Of a stretch of DNA of 64,000 bases, positions 33,481 through 43,737 are shown one piece after another. The notes below the pieces were generated by a model. That model was not told the DNA's origin. It made no database searches and saw only the letters and a list, made by a program, of their open reading frames with translations. The first letter of the stretch is position 1; each line of letters begins with the position of its first letter. This stretch comes from Kutzneria buriramensis (GTDB lineage Bacteria; Actinomycetota; Actinomycetes; Mycobacteriales; Pseudonocardiaceae): assembly GCF_043575855.1 (NCBI RefSeq), contig NZ_CP144375.1, positions 7,564,001 to 7,628,000 of the forward strand, in the 5' to 3' direction. Made by a program: the position numbers and the translations under genes.

Positions 33481-35208
33481 TTGACGGACACCCTCAACCC
33501 GACGACAACCGCCGCACGGCCGCTGCGTGCCTGGCAGCGCCGCGCGCTGACCCGGTACCTGACGACCAAGCCGCAGGACTTCCTCGCGGTCGCCACCCCC
33601 GGCGCCGGCAAGACCACCTTCGGCCTGCGGGTCGCCGCCGAGCTGCTGGCCGACCGCACGATCGAGCGGGTCACGATCGTCACGCCGACGGAGCACCTCA
33701 AGCACCAGTGGGCCAAGGCGGCCGCCGAGGCCGGCATCGCGATCGACTCGAACTTCCGCAACGGCGCCGGCCAGACCTCCAACGACTACAACGGCGTCGC
33801 CGTCACCTACGCCCAGGTCGCCGCCCACCCCACGCTGCACCGCGTCCGCACGGAGAACCGCAAGACGCTGGTGATCCTGGACGAGGTGCACCACGGTGGC
33901 GACGCCAAGTCGTGGGGCGACGCGATCCGCGAGGCCTTCACGCCGGCGGTGCGCCGGCTGGCGCTGACCGGCACCCCGTTCCGCAGCGACGACAGCCCGA
34001 TCCCGTTCGTCAACTACGAGCCCGACGGCGCCGGCCAGATGCGCAGCCGCGCGGATCACTCGTACGGGTACGCGGACGCGCTGCGCGACGGGGTGGTGCG
34101 GCCGGTGTTGTTCCTGGCCTACTCGGGCGAGGCGAGCTGGCGGACCGGCGCCGGCGAGGAATTCACCGCCCGACTGGGTGAACCGCTGACCCAGGAGCAG
34201 ACCGCCCGCGCCTGGCGCACCGCGCTGGACCCGACCGGCGAGTGGATGCCGTCCGTGATCAGCGCCGCCGACCAGCGGCTGAACCAGGTGCGCCAGTCGA
34301 TCCCGGACGCCGGCGCCATGGTGCTGGCCTCCGACCAGGAGTCGGCCAAGGCGTACGCGGCGATCATCAAGCAGCTCACCGGCGAGGAGCCGACGACCGT
34401 CCTGTCCGACGACCCCAAGGCCACCGGCAAGATCGCCGAGTACTCCGCCGGCCAGTCGCGCTGGCTGGTGGCGGTCCGGATGGTCAGTGAGGGCGTCGAC
34501 GTGCCGCGGCTGGCCGTCGGCGTGTACGCGACGAGCTCCTCCACCCCGCTGTTCTTCGCGCAGGCGATCGGCCGCTTCGTGCGGTCCCGGCGGCCCGGCG
34601 AGACCGCGAGCGTGTTCCTGCCCAGCGTGCCGGTGCTGCTCCAGCTGGCCAGCGAGCTGGAGGCCGAGCGCGACCACGTGCTGGGCAAGCCGCACCGTGA
34701 GAACGACGGCTGGGACGACGAGCTGCTCAAGGACGCCAACCGGACCAAGGACGAGGACGGCGAGGAGGAGAAGGGCTACACCTCGCTGGGCGCCTCCGCC
34801 GAGCTGGACCAGCTGATCTTCGACGGCAACTCGTTCGGCACGGCGGCCGCGGTCGGCACCGCCGAGGAGCAGGACTACCTGGGCCTGCCCGGCCTGCTGG
34901 AGCCCGACCAGGTGCGGCAGCTGTTGCGGCAGCGGCAGGCCAAGCAGCTGGCCGACGTGTCGGCCCGCAAGGCCGCCGAGTCCGAGCCGGCGGCCCCGCA
35001 GCAGCCGGCCCGCGCGCGCACCACCCAGGAGCGGCTGGCCGAGCTGCGGCGCGAGCTGAACACCCTGGTGTCGATGCACCACCACCGGACCAAGAAGCCG
35101 CACGGCAAGATCCACAGCGAGCTGCGCGCCTACTGCGGCGGCCCGCCCACGGCGATGGCGTCGGTGGAACAACTAGAGGAACGCATCGCGACTCTGCGGT
35201 CCTGGTGA
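33481..35208 (+). CDS. superfamily 2 DEAD/DEAH-box helicase
   Basis: A 575-aa SF2 ATPase: Walker A AVATPGAGKTTFGLRV, motif Ia TIVTPTEHLKHQW, motif II VILDEVHHGG, motif III LALTGTPFRSD, motifs in the second RecA domain VRMVSEGVDVPRLAVGVYAT, and motif VI FFAQAIGRFVRSRRPG. A charged, Gln-rich C-terminal region (~390-530) and a final helical block (TTQERLAELRRELNTLVSMH then RTKKPHGKIHSELR) follow. Such helicases are conserved in actinomycetes and probably act on DNA or RNA repair structures; the exact role is unknown. TTG 33481 has AGGGAGG ~10 nt upstream, and the upstream GTG is out of frame. Confidence 0.88.
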   Translation: MTDTLNPTTTAARPLRAWQRRALTRYLTTKPQDFLAVATPGAGKTTFGLRVAAELLADRTIERVTIVTPTEHLKHQWAKAAAEAGIAIDSNFRNGAGQTSNDYNGVAVTYAQVAAHPTLHRVRTENRKTLVILDEVHHGGDAKSWGDAIREAFTPAVRRLALTGTPFRSDDSPIPFVNYEPDGAGQMRSRADHSYGYADALRDGVVRPVLFLAYSGEASWRTGAGEEFTARLGEPLTQEQTARAWRTALDPTGEWMPSVISAADQRLNQVRQSIPDAGAMVLASDQESAKAYAAIIKQLTGEEPTTVLSDDPKATGKIAEYSAGQSRWLVAVRMVSEGVDVPRLAVGVYATSSSTPLFFAQAIGRFVRSRRPGETASVFLPSVPVLLQLASELEAERDHVLGKPHRENDGWDDELLKDANRTKDEDGEEEKGYTSLGASAELDQLIFDGNSFGTAAAVGTAEEQDYLGLPGLLEPDQVRQLLRQRQAKQLADVSARKAAESEPAAPQQPARARTTQERLAELRRELNTLVSMHHHRTKKPHGKIHSELRAYCGGPPTAMASVEQLEERIATLRSW

Positions 35209-35579
35209 CCGAGAGCGTGTAACCGACACGCGTGCGTGTGGTCCAGTGCACGCACCCGTATGGTCGCAGGGGCGCTTGGTAGCGCTCTCATACCTGTCCG
35301 TGATCGCGGCCGTGAACCTTTCGCCGCAGGCCCTGCGGCCAACGGTGCTGACCGTGCGGCGGAGTTCACTCCGATTTAGTCACAACGCGTAGTTGACAGG
35401 CGGCTGTTCGGTGTAGCGGCGTCCTTGTGGTTACCGGGTCGTTGCCGCATCGTGTCGCCAGAACCGAACTTAATCGCTTCAGTCACCTTCCGGCGGGGGT
35501 CCCGGGGGCATATGTTCTGCGCCACAACATTTTCGCGGGCTCTTGGAGTGACCCGCGCCACGATGAAGGGAACAGCCGG
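35209..35579 (+). promoter_or_regulatory. 371-base upstream region of the xylFGH-like operon
   Basis: It contains an AGCGCT-centred box (35277-35290), a 12-bp palindrome GGAGTTCACTCC (35361-35372) and a TTGACA (35393-35398) without a good -10 partner. No coding frame with a ribosome binding site was seen. A strong catabolite- or sugar-controlled promoter is expected here. Confidence 0.45.
35277..35290. promoter_or_regulatory. AGCGCT-centred operator-like box
   Basis: TGGTAGCGCTCTCA is close to the palindrome TGGGAGCGCTCCCA used by CebR-type LacI regulators of sugar transporters in actinomycetes. It lies ~290 nt upstream of the xylF-like start, so it may act on a distal promoter or be chance. 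Confidence 0.4.
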
Positions 35580-36701
35580 ATGCGCAGCAGAACTCTCGCC
35601 GTGCTCGCCGCGAGCACCGGGCTCGCACTGGCGGTCACCGCGTGTGGAGCCAACAGCTCGAACAGCGGCTCCGGCGGCTCGTCGAGCAGCAACTCGGCCG
35701 GCAACGGCGCGAAGGTCGGCGTGATCCTGCCGGAGACCACCACCTCCGCCCGCTGGGAGGGCTTCGACCACCCGCTGCTGGAGAAGAAGCTCAAGGACCA
35801 GGGCTTCGACCCGATCATCCAGAACGCGCAGGGTGACGACCAGAAGGTCTCGCAGCTGGCCGACTCGATGCTCAGCCAGGGCGTCAAGGTGCTGATCCTG
35901 GCCTCCACCACCGGTGACGTGGGTGCCGCGGTGGAGAAGAAGGCCGCCGCCGCCGGCGTCCCGGTCATCGACTACGACCGCCTCAACGCGGGCGGCAGCG
36001 CCGACTACTACGTCTCGTTCGACAACGTGAAGGTCGGCACCCTCCAGGGCCAGGCCCTCGCGGACTCGCTCAAGGGCAAGCAGGGCGCGCAGGTCATCGA
36101 GATCGAGGGCGCGGCGACCGACAACAACGCGCTGCTCTTCTACCAGGGCCAGCAGCAGGTGCTGAAGCCGCTGTACGACGCCGGCACGCTGAAGCTCGTC
36201 AAGTCCCAGTACACCGACAAGTGGGACAACCAGACCGGTGGCACCAACTTCGAGAACTTCCTGACCGCCAACGGCGGCAAGGTCGACGGCGTGCTCGCGG
36301 CCAACGACGGCCTGGCCGGCGCGGTCATCGCCGTGCTGAAGAAGAACGGCCTCAACGGCAAGGTCCCGGTCACCGGCCAGGACGCCACCGCCGACGGCCT
36401 CAAGGCCATCCTGCGCGGCGACCAGTACATGACCGTGTTCAAGCCGATCGAGCAGGAGGCGGACGCCGCCGCGAAGCTCGCCACCGCGCTGCTGAAGAAC
36501 AGCAAGTCCGACGCCGACAAGATCGCCACGCAGAAGGTCACGGACCCGAAGACCAAGCGTGAGGTCTCGTCCCTGCTGCTCGACCCGCAGTCCATCACCA
36601 AGGACAAGGTCAAGGACGTCATCTCGGCCGGCGCGGTCGCCAAGGCCGACGTCTGCACCGGCGACGTGGCTCCGCTCTGCGCGGCCGCTGGCATCAACTG
36701 A
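35580..36701 (+). CDS. xylF: sugar ABC transporter substrate-binding lipoprotein (XylF-like)
   Basis: A 373-aa periplasmic-binding-protein type I lipoprotein. The lipobox is VTACGANSS (Cys ~22), followed by a Ser/Gly linker; the mature domain begins KVGVILPETTTSARWEGFDH and includes GVKVLILASTTGDVGAAVEK, PVIDYDRL, VIEIEGAATDNNALLFYQGQ and VDGVLAANDGLAGAVIAVLK with VTGQDATADGLKAIL. These fit the xylose-binding XylF group. The ATG has AAGGGAAC 7 nt upstream. It heads a four-gene operon ending in a ROK regulator, as in Streptomyces xylFGH-rok7B7. Confidence 0.85.
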   Translation: MRSRTLAVLAASTGLALAVTACGANSSNSGSGGSSSSNSAGNGAKVGVILPETTTSARWEGFDHPLLEKKLKDQGFDPIIQNAQGDDQKVSQLADSMLSQGVKVLILASTTGDVGAAVEKKAAAAGVPVIDYDRLNAGGSADYYVSFDNVKVGTLQGQALADSLKGKQGAQVIEIEGAATDNNALLFYQGQQQVLKPLYDAGTLKLVKSQYTDKWDNQTGGTNFENFLTANGGKVDGVLAANDGLAGAVIAVLKKNGLNGKVPVTGQDATADGLKAILRGDQYMTVFKPIEQEADAAAKLATALLKNSKSDADKIATQKVTDPKTKREVSSLLLDPQSITKDKVKDVISAGAVAKADVCTGDVAPLCAAAGIN

Positions 36702-36726
36702 TCGCCTGACGGCGCTTCCGAAGGCC

Positions 36727-36773
36727 GCCGCCGCGACCGACCCGGACCCCCGACCCGGGCCGGCCGCGGCGGC
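36727..36773 (+). terminator. GC-rich hairpin between xylF and xylG
   Basis: Outer arms 36727-36735 and 36765-36773 pair perfectly (9 bp) and an inner CCCGG/CCGGG adds to the stem. A partial terminator after the binding-protein gene is a common way to make more binding protein than transporter. Confidence 0.45.
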
Positions 36774-36836
36774 TTCCCATGCCCGACAACCCCCGCCGCC
36801 GACGGGACGGGCAGTGACAGTCTGGAGTACATCCCC

Positions 36837-37610
36837 ATGACCGAGCCGATCCTCGAACTGCGCGGGATCAACAAGAGCTTCGGGCCCGTCCACGTCCTGC
36901 ACGACGTGGACCTCGTGGTCCGGCCCGGCGAGGTGACCGCGCTCGTCGGCGACAACGGCGCCGGCAAGTCCACGGTGGTCAAGTGCATCGCGGGCATCCA
37001 CGGCATCGACTCCGGCGAGGTTCTCTTCAACGGCGAGCCGGTGCACATCAACGGCCCGAGCGAGGCCGCCGCGCTGGGCATCGAGGTCGTCTACCAGGAC
37101 CTCGCGCTGTGCGACAACCTCGACATCGTCCAGAACATGTTCCTGGGCCGCGAGCGCGGCAACTACGGCCTGCTCGACGAGTCGGACATGGAGCAGGCCG
37201 CCCGCGAGACGCTGGCGTCGCTGTCGGTCCGCACGGTCAAGTCGGTGCGCACGCTCGTCGCGTCGCTGTCCGGCGGCCAGCGGCAGACCGTCGCCATCGC
37301 CAAGGCCGTGCTGTGGAACAGCAAGGTCGTGCTGCTCGACGAGCCGACCGCCGCGCTGGGCGTGGCCCAGACCCGCCAGGTGCTCGACCTGGTGCGCCGG
37401 CTGGCCGACCAGGGCCTCGGCGTAGTGCTGATCAGCCACAACATGAACGACGTCTTCGAGGTCGCGGACACCATCTCGACCCTCTACCTGGGCCGCATGG
37501 TCGCCCAGCTGCCGACCAAGGACCTGACCAACACCCAGGTCGTCGAGCTGATCACCGCCGGCCGGTCCGGCGACATCGGCCTGGCCAAGCCCGAAGTCGC
37601 CACGGTCTGA
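36837..37610 (+). CDS. xylG: sugar ABC transporter ATP-binding protein (XylG-like, single domain)
   Basis: A 257-aa ABC ATPase: Walker A VGDNGAGKSTVVKC, Q-loop region VVYQDLALCDNLDIVQNMFL, signature SLSGGQRQTVAIAKA, Walker B KVVLLDEPTAALG and the H-loop VVLISHNMND. One nucleotide-binding domain is present, whereas many xylose/ribose importers have a fused double-domain protein; it probably works as a homodimer. It is preceded by the 135-nt gap with a hairpin and followed 20 nt later by the permease gene. Confidence 0.9.
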   Translation: MTEPILELRGINKSFGPVHVLHDVDLVVRPGEVTALVGDNGAGKSTVVKCIAGIHGIDSGEVLFNGEPVHINGPSEAAALGIEVVYQDLALCDNLDIVQNMFLGRERGNYGLLDESDMEQAARETLASLSVRTVKSVRTLVASLSGGQRQTVAIAKAVLWNSKVVLLDEPTAALGVAQTRQVLDLVRRLADQGLGVVLISHNMNDVFEVADTISTLYLGRMVAQLPTKDLTNTQVVELITAGRSGDIGLAKPEVATV

Positions 37611-37630
37611 ACTGCAAGGGATCGCTTCCA

Positions 37631-39115
37631 ATGACTGACACACCTGCCGCCGCCCCGCCGTCGGACCCCAAGCCCTCCAGCGACACGCCCGCCGAGGCCG
37701 TCAAGACCGCGGACAAGCAGGACGCCGCCATCGCCGACTTCGGCATCGACACCACCAGCCGGTCCACGGGCCAGGCCCTGCGCGACTACGTCGACCGCGT
37801 CCGCGGCGGCGAGCTGGGCTCGCTGCCGGCGCTGGCCGGCCTGATCGTGCTGGTCATCGTGTTCGCCGTCGCGTCGGACACGTTCCTCACCATGAACAAC
37901 CTCTCCAACCTGCTCGCGCAGGCCGCCGGCATCACCATCATCGCGATGGGCCTGGTGTTCGTGCTGCTGCTCGGAGAGATCGACCTGTCCGCCGGCACCG
38001 CGTCCGGTGTGGCCGCCTCCGTCATGGCGCTGCACCTGGTCAAGGCCGGCAATCTCCAGGGCGGCATGGGCGACACCGTCTACTACGCCTTCATCGTCGG
38101 CGGCGTGCTGGCCATCGGCGTCGCCGTGTGGCAGCGGATCTGGCTCGGCGCCGCGCTGTCCGCGGTCGCGGTGCTGCTGCTCCTGAGCGGCGTGCCGGCC
38201 AACCCGTGGGTCGAGATGCTGCTCGCGATCTGCGTCGGCTCCGTCATCGGCTGCCTCACCGGCGTGCTGATCTCCAAGGTCGGCATCCCGTCCTTCGTCG
38301 TGACCCTCGCGCTGTTCCTGGCCTGGGGCGGCGTGATCCTGAAGCTGATCGGCGACGGCGGCACGCTGTCCATCAGCAACGACCCGGTGCTGTTCGGCGT
38401 GGCCAACAACAACCTGAACATCCTGGGCAGCTGGATCCTGTTCCTGATCTTCGCCGGCGGCTACGCCGCGGTCGTGCTGTCCCGCCACGCCGGCCGGGTC
38501 CGTCGCGGCCTGGTCGCCCAGCCGACGGTGCTGATCATGGCCAAGGTCGGCGCGGTGGTCGTGCTCGGCGCGGCGGCCACCTACCTGCTCACGCTGAACC
38601 GCTCGCCCAACCCGGACCGGATCACCATCGAGGGCGTGCCCTACGTGGTGCCGATCGTGCTGGTGCTGCTGGTGATCGGCACCTTCGTGCTGGACCGCAC
38701 CAAGTACGGCCGGCACATCTACGCCGTCGGCGGCAGCGCCGAGGCGGCGCGGCGCGCCGGCATCAACGTGCCCAAGATCCGGATGAGCGTCTTCGTGATC
38801 GCCTCCACGGTCTCGGCCGTCGGCGCCATCGTCTACTCGTCCAAGGTCGGCTCCGTCGACCCGAACGCCGGTGGCGGCAACACGCTGCTGTTCGCCGTCG
38901 GCGCCGCGGTCATCGGCGGCACGTCGCTGTTCGGCGGCAAGGGCCGGCTGTCCAACGCCATCATCGGTGGTTTCGTGATCACGATCGTCAGCAACGGCCT
39001 GGGCCTGATCGGCGCGCCCGCGGCCGTGGTCAGCATCGTCACCGGTGCCGTCCTGCTGCTGGCCGCCAGCGTCGACGCGCTGTCGCGCCGGCGGGCCAAG
39101 GCGACCGGTCACTAG
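37631..39115 (+). CDS. xylH: sugar ABC transporter permease (XylH-like)
   Basis: A 494-aa permease of the BPD_transp_2 family with a ~60-residue charged cytoplasmic N-terminus and about 12 hydrophobic segments. Family landmarks: NLLAQAAGITIIAMGLVFVL, LLGEIDLSAGTASGVAASVM (the conserved G-x-DLS loop), VLISKVGIPSFVVTLALFLA, GRHIYAVGGSAEAARRAGIN (EAA-like loop) and AVIGGTSLFGGKGRLSNAII. The length equals the long xylose-type permeases. The ATG follows AAGGGATCG. It ends 30 nt before the ROK gene. Confidence 0.9.
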   Translation: MTDTPAAAPPSDPKPSSDTPAEAVKTADKQDAAIADFGIDTTSRSTGQALRDYVDRVRGGELGSLPALAGLIVLVIVFAVASDTFLTMNNLSNLLAQAAGITIIAMGLVFVLLLGEIDLSAGTASGVAASVMALHLVKAGNLQGGMGDTVYYAFIVGGVLAIGVAVWQRIWLGAALSAVAVLLLLSGVPANPWVEMLLAICVGSVIGCLTGVLISKVGIPSFVVTLALFLAWGGVILKLIGDGGTLSISNDPVLFGVANNNLNILGSWILFLIFAGGYAAVVLSRHAGRVRRGLVAQPTVLIMAKVGAVVVLGAAATYLLTLNRSPNPDRITIEGVPYVVPIVLVLLVIGTFVLDRTKYGRHIYAVGGSAEAARRAGINVPKIRMSVFVIASTVSAVGAIVYSSKVGSVDPNAGGGNTLLFAVGAAVIGGTSLFGGKGRLSNAIIGGFVITIVSNGLGLIGAPAAVVSIVTGAVLLLAASVDALSRRRAKATGH

Positions 39116-39145
39116 CAGCTCCACAGGGGCACGAGGGGGTGTGCG

Positions 39146-40315
39146 GTGAGCGGTCCGCCAACCGCGGGTACACGTCCCGACGAGGTCCGCAGGCACAACC
39201 GGACCGCCCTGCTGCGCAGGCTGCACGTCGGCGGGCCGTGCACCAGGGCGGAACTGGCCGCCGAGCTGGGGCTGAACCGGAGCACGATCAAGGCTCTGGT
39301 CGACGGCCTGGCCGACGCGGGTGTGGTGGTCGAGCAGGTCTCGGCCAAGCGCACCGGCGCCGGCCGGCCGTCCCTGCTGGTGCTGCCGCAGCCGCGGTCG
39401 CTGTGGGTGCTCGCCGTCGACGTCGGCGTCGAGCAGACCACCGTGGCGGCCGTCGGCTTCGGCGGCGAGGTGCTGGGCACGCGGGGCTGGACCCTGCCCC
39501 GGGGCGCCGGCACGCCGGACGACCTGCTGGCCAAGATCGGCACCGCCTGCCGGCGGCTGGCCGAGCGCATCGGCTCCGAGCCGGTCGGCGTCGGGGTGTC
39601 CGTGCCCGGCGTCGTCCGGCGCGACGGGTACGTGCACGAGGCGCCCAACCTGCACTGGGAGGGCGTGCCGGTGGGGGAGCGGCTGTCCGCCGCCCTGCAC
39701 CGGCCGGTCCTGGTCGGCAACGACGCCGAGCTCGGCGCGCTGGCCGAGCACACGCGCGGCATCGCCAGCGACACCGCCGACATGGTGTTCGTGTCGGTGG
39801 ACGTCGGCGTGGGCGGCGGGGTCATCTCCGAGCGGGCCGCGCTGCGCGGCAGCGGCGGCTACGTCGGCGAGCTGGGGCACATGGTGGTGCGGCCCGGCGG
39901 CCGGCCCTGCTACTGCGGGTGCCGGGGCTGCTGGGAGACCGAGATCGGCGAGGACGCCCTGTGCCGGGCCCTGGGACTGCCCGAGGGCTCGCCGCGGGAG
40001 GCCGTCGTCGGCGAGCTGCGGGCACTGGCCGGCGAGCCGCAGGCGGCGCTGAGCCGGCTGCGGGAGTTCACCGACTGGCTGGGCATCGGACTGATCAACA
40101 TCGTCAACCTGCTCGGGCCGCAGCTGGTCGTGCTCGGCGACCTGCTGGCCGCGCTGCCGGAGGCCGTCGTCGACGAGGCCGCCGAGACCGTGCGGGAGCT
40201 CAGCCTGGTCAGCCGGGCCGTCGGCGGCATCCGGATCGTGGCCTCCCCGCTCGGCAAGGAAGCCAAGATCATCGGCGCCGCCGAGCTCGCCTTCCAGCAG
40301 GCCCTGGCCGGCTGA
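39146..40315 (+). CDS. ROK-family transcriptional regulator of the sugar operon
   Basis: A 389-aa protein: N-terminal winged helix (RPDEVRRHNRTALLRRLHVG, TRAELAAELGLNRSTIKALV) and a C-terminal sugar-kinase-like ROK domain with the zinc cluster (GELGHMVVRPGGRPCYCGCR followed by GCWETEIGEDAL) and GVGVSVPGVVRRDG. It is a repressor-type ROK protein rather than a kinase. The gene order xylF-xylG-xylH-ROK matches the Streptomyces rok7B7 neighbourhood, where the regulator controls xylose uptake and antibiotic production. GTG 39146 follows GAGGGGG. Confidence 0.88.
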   Translation: MSGPPTAGTRPDEVRRHNRTALLRRLHVGGPCTRAELAAELGLNRSTIKALVDGLADAGVVVEQVSAKRTGAGRPSLLVLPQPRSLWVLAVDVGVEQTTVAAVGFGGEVLGTRGWTLPRGAGTPDDLLAKIGTACRRLAERIGSEPVGVGVSVPGVVRRDGYVHEAPNLHWEGVPVGERLSAALHRPVLVGNDAELGALAEHTRGIASDTADMVFVSVDVGVGGGVISERAALRGSGGYVGELGHMVVRPGGRPCYCGCRGCWETEIGEDALCRALGLPEGSPREAVVGELRALAGEPQAALSRLREFTDWLGIGLINIVNLLGPQLVVLGDLLAALPEAVVDEAAETVRELSLVSRAVGGIRIVASPLGKEAKIIGAAELAFQQALAG

Positions 40316-40323
40316 CCCCGGCG

Positions 40324-40384
40324 TGATGCAGGGAAGGACGCCTTCCCTGCATCCAGCGAGGGTAAGGCGTCCTTCCCTGCGTCA
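40324..40384. terminator. 21-bp hairpin, GGGAAGGACGCCTT family
   Basis: Arms 40324-40344 and 40364-40384 pair at 20 of 21 positions plus one G-T pair; the loop is 19 nt. It shares its core with the hairpin at 32072-32134 and lies 9 nt after the ROK stop. Confidence 0.75.
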
Positions 40385-40405
40385 CTGACGTCGTTCGGGT
40401 AGTAG

Positions 40406-40438
40406 AGAGGCGCGGGCCCACACCTGGCCCGCGCCTCT
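40406..40438. terminator. 13-bp perfect hairpin
   Basis: Arms 40406-40418 and 40426-40438 are exact reverse complements with a 7-nt loop. It is the second hairpin between the convergent ROK and DUF7455 genes, so each side may have its own terminator. Confidence 0.7.
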
Positions 40439-40500
40439 GCTCGTCTATGAAGGTGGACTTCGTCTGCCCCTGAGCCCCGTGCCAATTGCCTTCGGGGGGC

Positions 40501-40680
40501 TCAGCCCTGCTGGATCTCGGCCGAGAGCTCACGCAGCTTGGCGCTGTGCTCGCGGGCGTGGTGTCCGCAGAAGAGGAGCTCGCCTCCGGACGGGAGAATG
40601 GCGCGTACCTGAGCGGCTGCGCCGCACCGGTCGCAGCGGTCGACAGCGGTCAGCTCGGGGCGGGTGAGCAAGGTCGTCAT
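40501..40680 (-). CDS. DUF7455 small zinc-binding-like protein
   Basis: A 59-aa protein, MTTLLTRPELTAVDRCDRCG followed by AAAQVRAILPSGGELLFCGH and HAREHSAKLRELSAEI. A CxxC pair and a later C-G-H-H form a likely zinc site. This family sits near sigA in many Pseudonocardiales; its function is unknown. ATG 40680 has GGAGGGAG 7 nt upstream, which rules out the much longer in-frame starts. Confidence 0.85.
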   Translation of the reverse strand: MTTLLTRPELTAVDRCDRCGAAAQVRAILPSGGELLFCGHHAREHSAKLRELSAEIQQG

Positions 40681-40700
40681 GGAAATCTCCCTCCGTCCCG

Positions 40701-40774
40701 GCACCAGATGCTTCCGGTGCCTACTCCAGCTGCGACCACCTACCTCCGGGTCGCCGCCCGTCGGCATCTGGTGC
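40701..40774 (-). promoter_or_regulatory. inverted repeat in the DUF7455 leader
   Basis: GCACCAGATGC (40701-40711) and its exact complement (40764-40774) flank 52 nt directly upstream of the ribosome binding site. In the mRNA this would form a closed domain just before the start codon. It may be a cis-acting RNA or a protein site. Confidence 0.4.
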
Positions 40775-41258
40775 TCGCTGCCATCACTGTTGCAGACGCT
40801 CGGCGCCTCGGCGGTGTTCCCGACCGTCGTGGCGACTCCCGTCACGTGAGATGTACCCGGATGCAGCAAAGCCACACTCCGTGACATCCCACCCTGTCGA
40901 TGGTCCGTGGCCGGAGCCGTCGACAGGTGCCGAGTCGGTTACGTTTTGTCGTCGGATCGGGTCCGACCTGACGCTGCGCAACGAACTCAGGTACTCAAGC
41001 TACGTCAGAGAACCACGACCGAGTTCGTATCACCACCCCAGTTGTGGGATGAGTCACAACACGGAGCGTGAGATTCGCTTCTGGCGAACAAGCCCCCGGC
41101 ACCCGGTTTCGGCCCCCGTGAGCCTCCCGGCGGCCCTCACGCGATCGCCGACCCGCCGATCGCGTCACGGGCGTCCCACGGGCCAACTGAGGGCCACGAA
41201 CGACCATCGGCGAGGTGAACACCCCACCTCTTGTCGATCACGGCCGCCGAAAACCGAC

Positions 41259-41293
41259 GGCGCCCCGCCGGCCGGAAGGCCGAACGGGGCGCC
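41259..41293 (-). terminator. sigA terminator hairpin
   Basis: Outer arms GGCGCCCCG (41259-41267) and CGGGGCGCC (41285-41293) plus an inner CGGCC/GGCCG make a nearly continuous stem, 22 nt after the sigA stop. Confidence 0.65.
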
Positions 41294-41315
41294 GCGGGTA
41301 GCTCTGCGGAGACCG

Positions 41316-42644
<1,329 letters not shown>

Positions 42645-42869
42645 GTACGCCCTTTCGCGACGATCCTTCACGGCAGGCCGGAGGGCGCGAACCTCGGCCG
42701 CCAGGGGGTTTCGGGGGAGCGCCCGGCGGTTGCTGACCGTGGGCACCGTTCCATTGTAACGACGACGGCCGCGCCGCGTTGCCGCCACACGGCCGTCGTC
42801 GGGCCCTTTTCCCGTGTTCCCGCAGGTAGATCGCCGGAACACGATTCGGTCAGTTTTTTCGGCGTACCC

Positions 42870-43631
<762 letters not shown>

Positions 43632-43737
43632 CCGTCGGACCCTTCCTACTCGATTCAGTCCGCTGTCAGTCCTCGACCCAGCGCGCGGGTCTTCGGGAGT
43701 GTGCGCAGACCCTAACGTGTGTGGTTCGGTTGACGGC

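Larger units (their letters stand above)
40681..41315. other. 635-base gene-free region between DUF7455 and sigA
   Basis: It carries an 11-bp inverted repeat in the DUF7455 leader (40701-40711 with 40764-40774) and the sigA terminator (41259-41293). Between 40850 and 41220 there are somewhat less GC-rich bases, expected of promoters, but I could not fix a -10/-35 pair. No RNA gene was recognised. Confidence 0.5.

Noticed and set aside
37484..39880. A 798-codon minus-strand frame opposite xylH and the ROK gene
   Set aside because: It is Asp/His/Gln/Arg-rich antisense of two clear family members.
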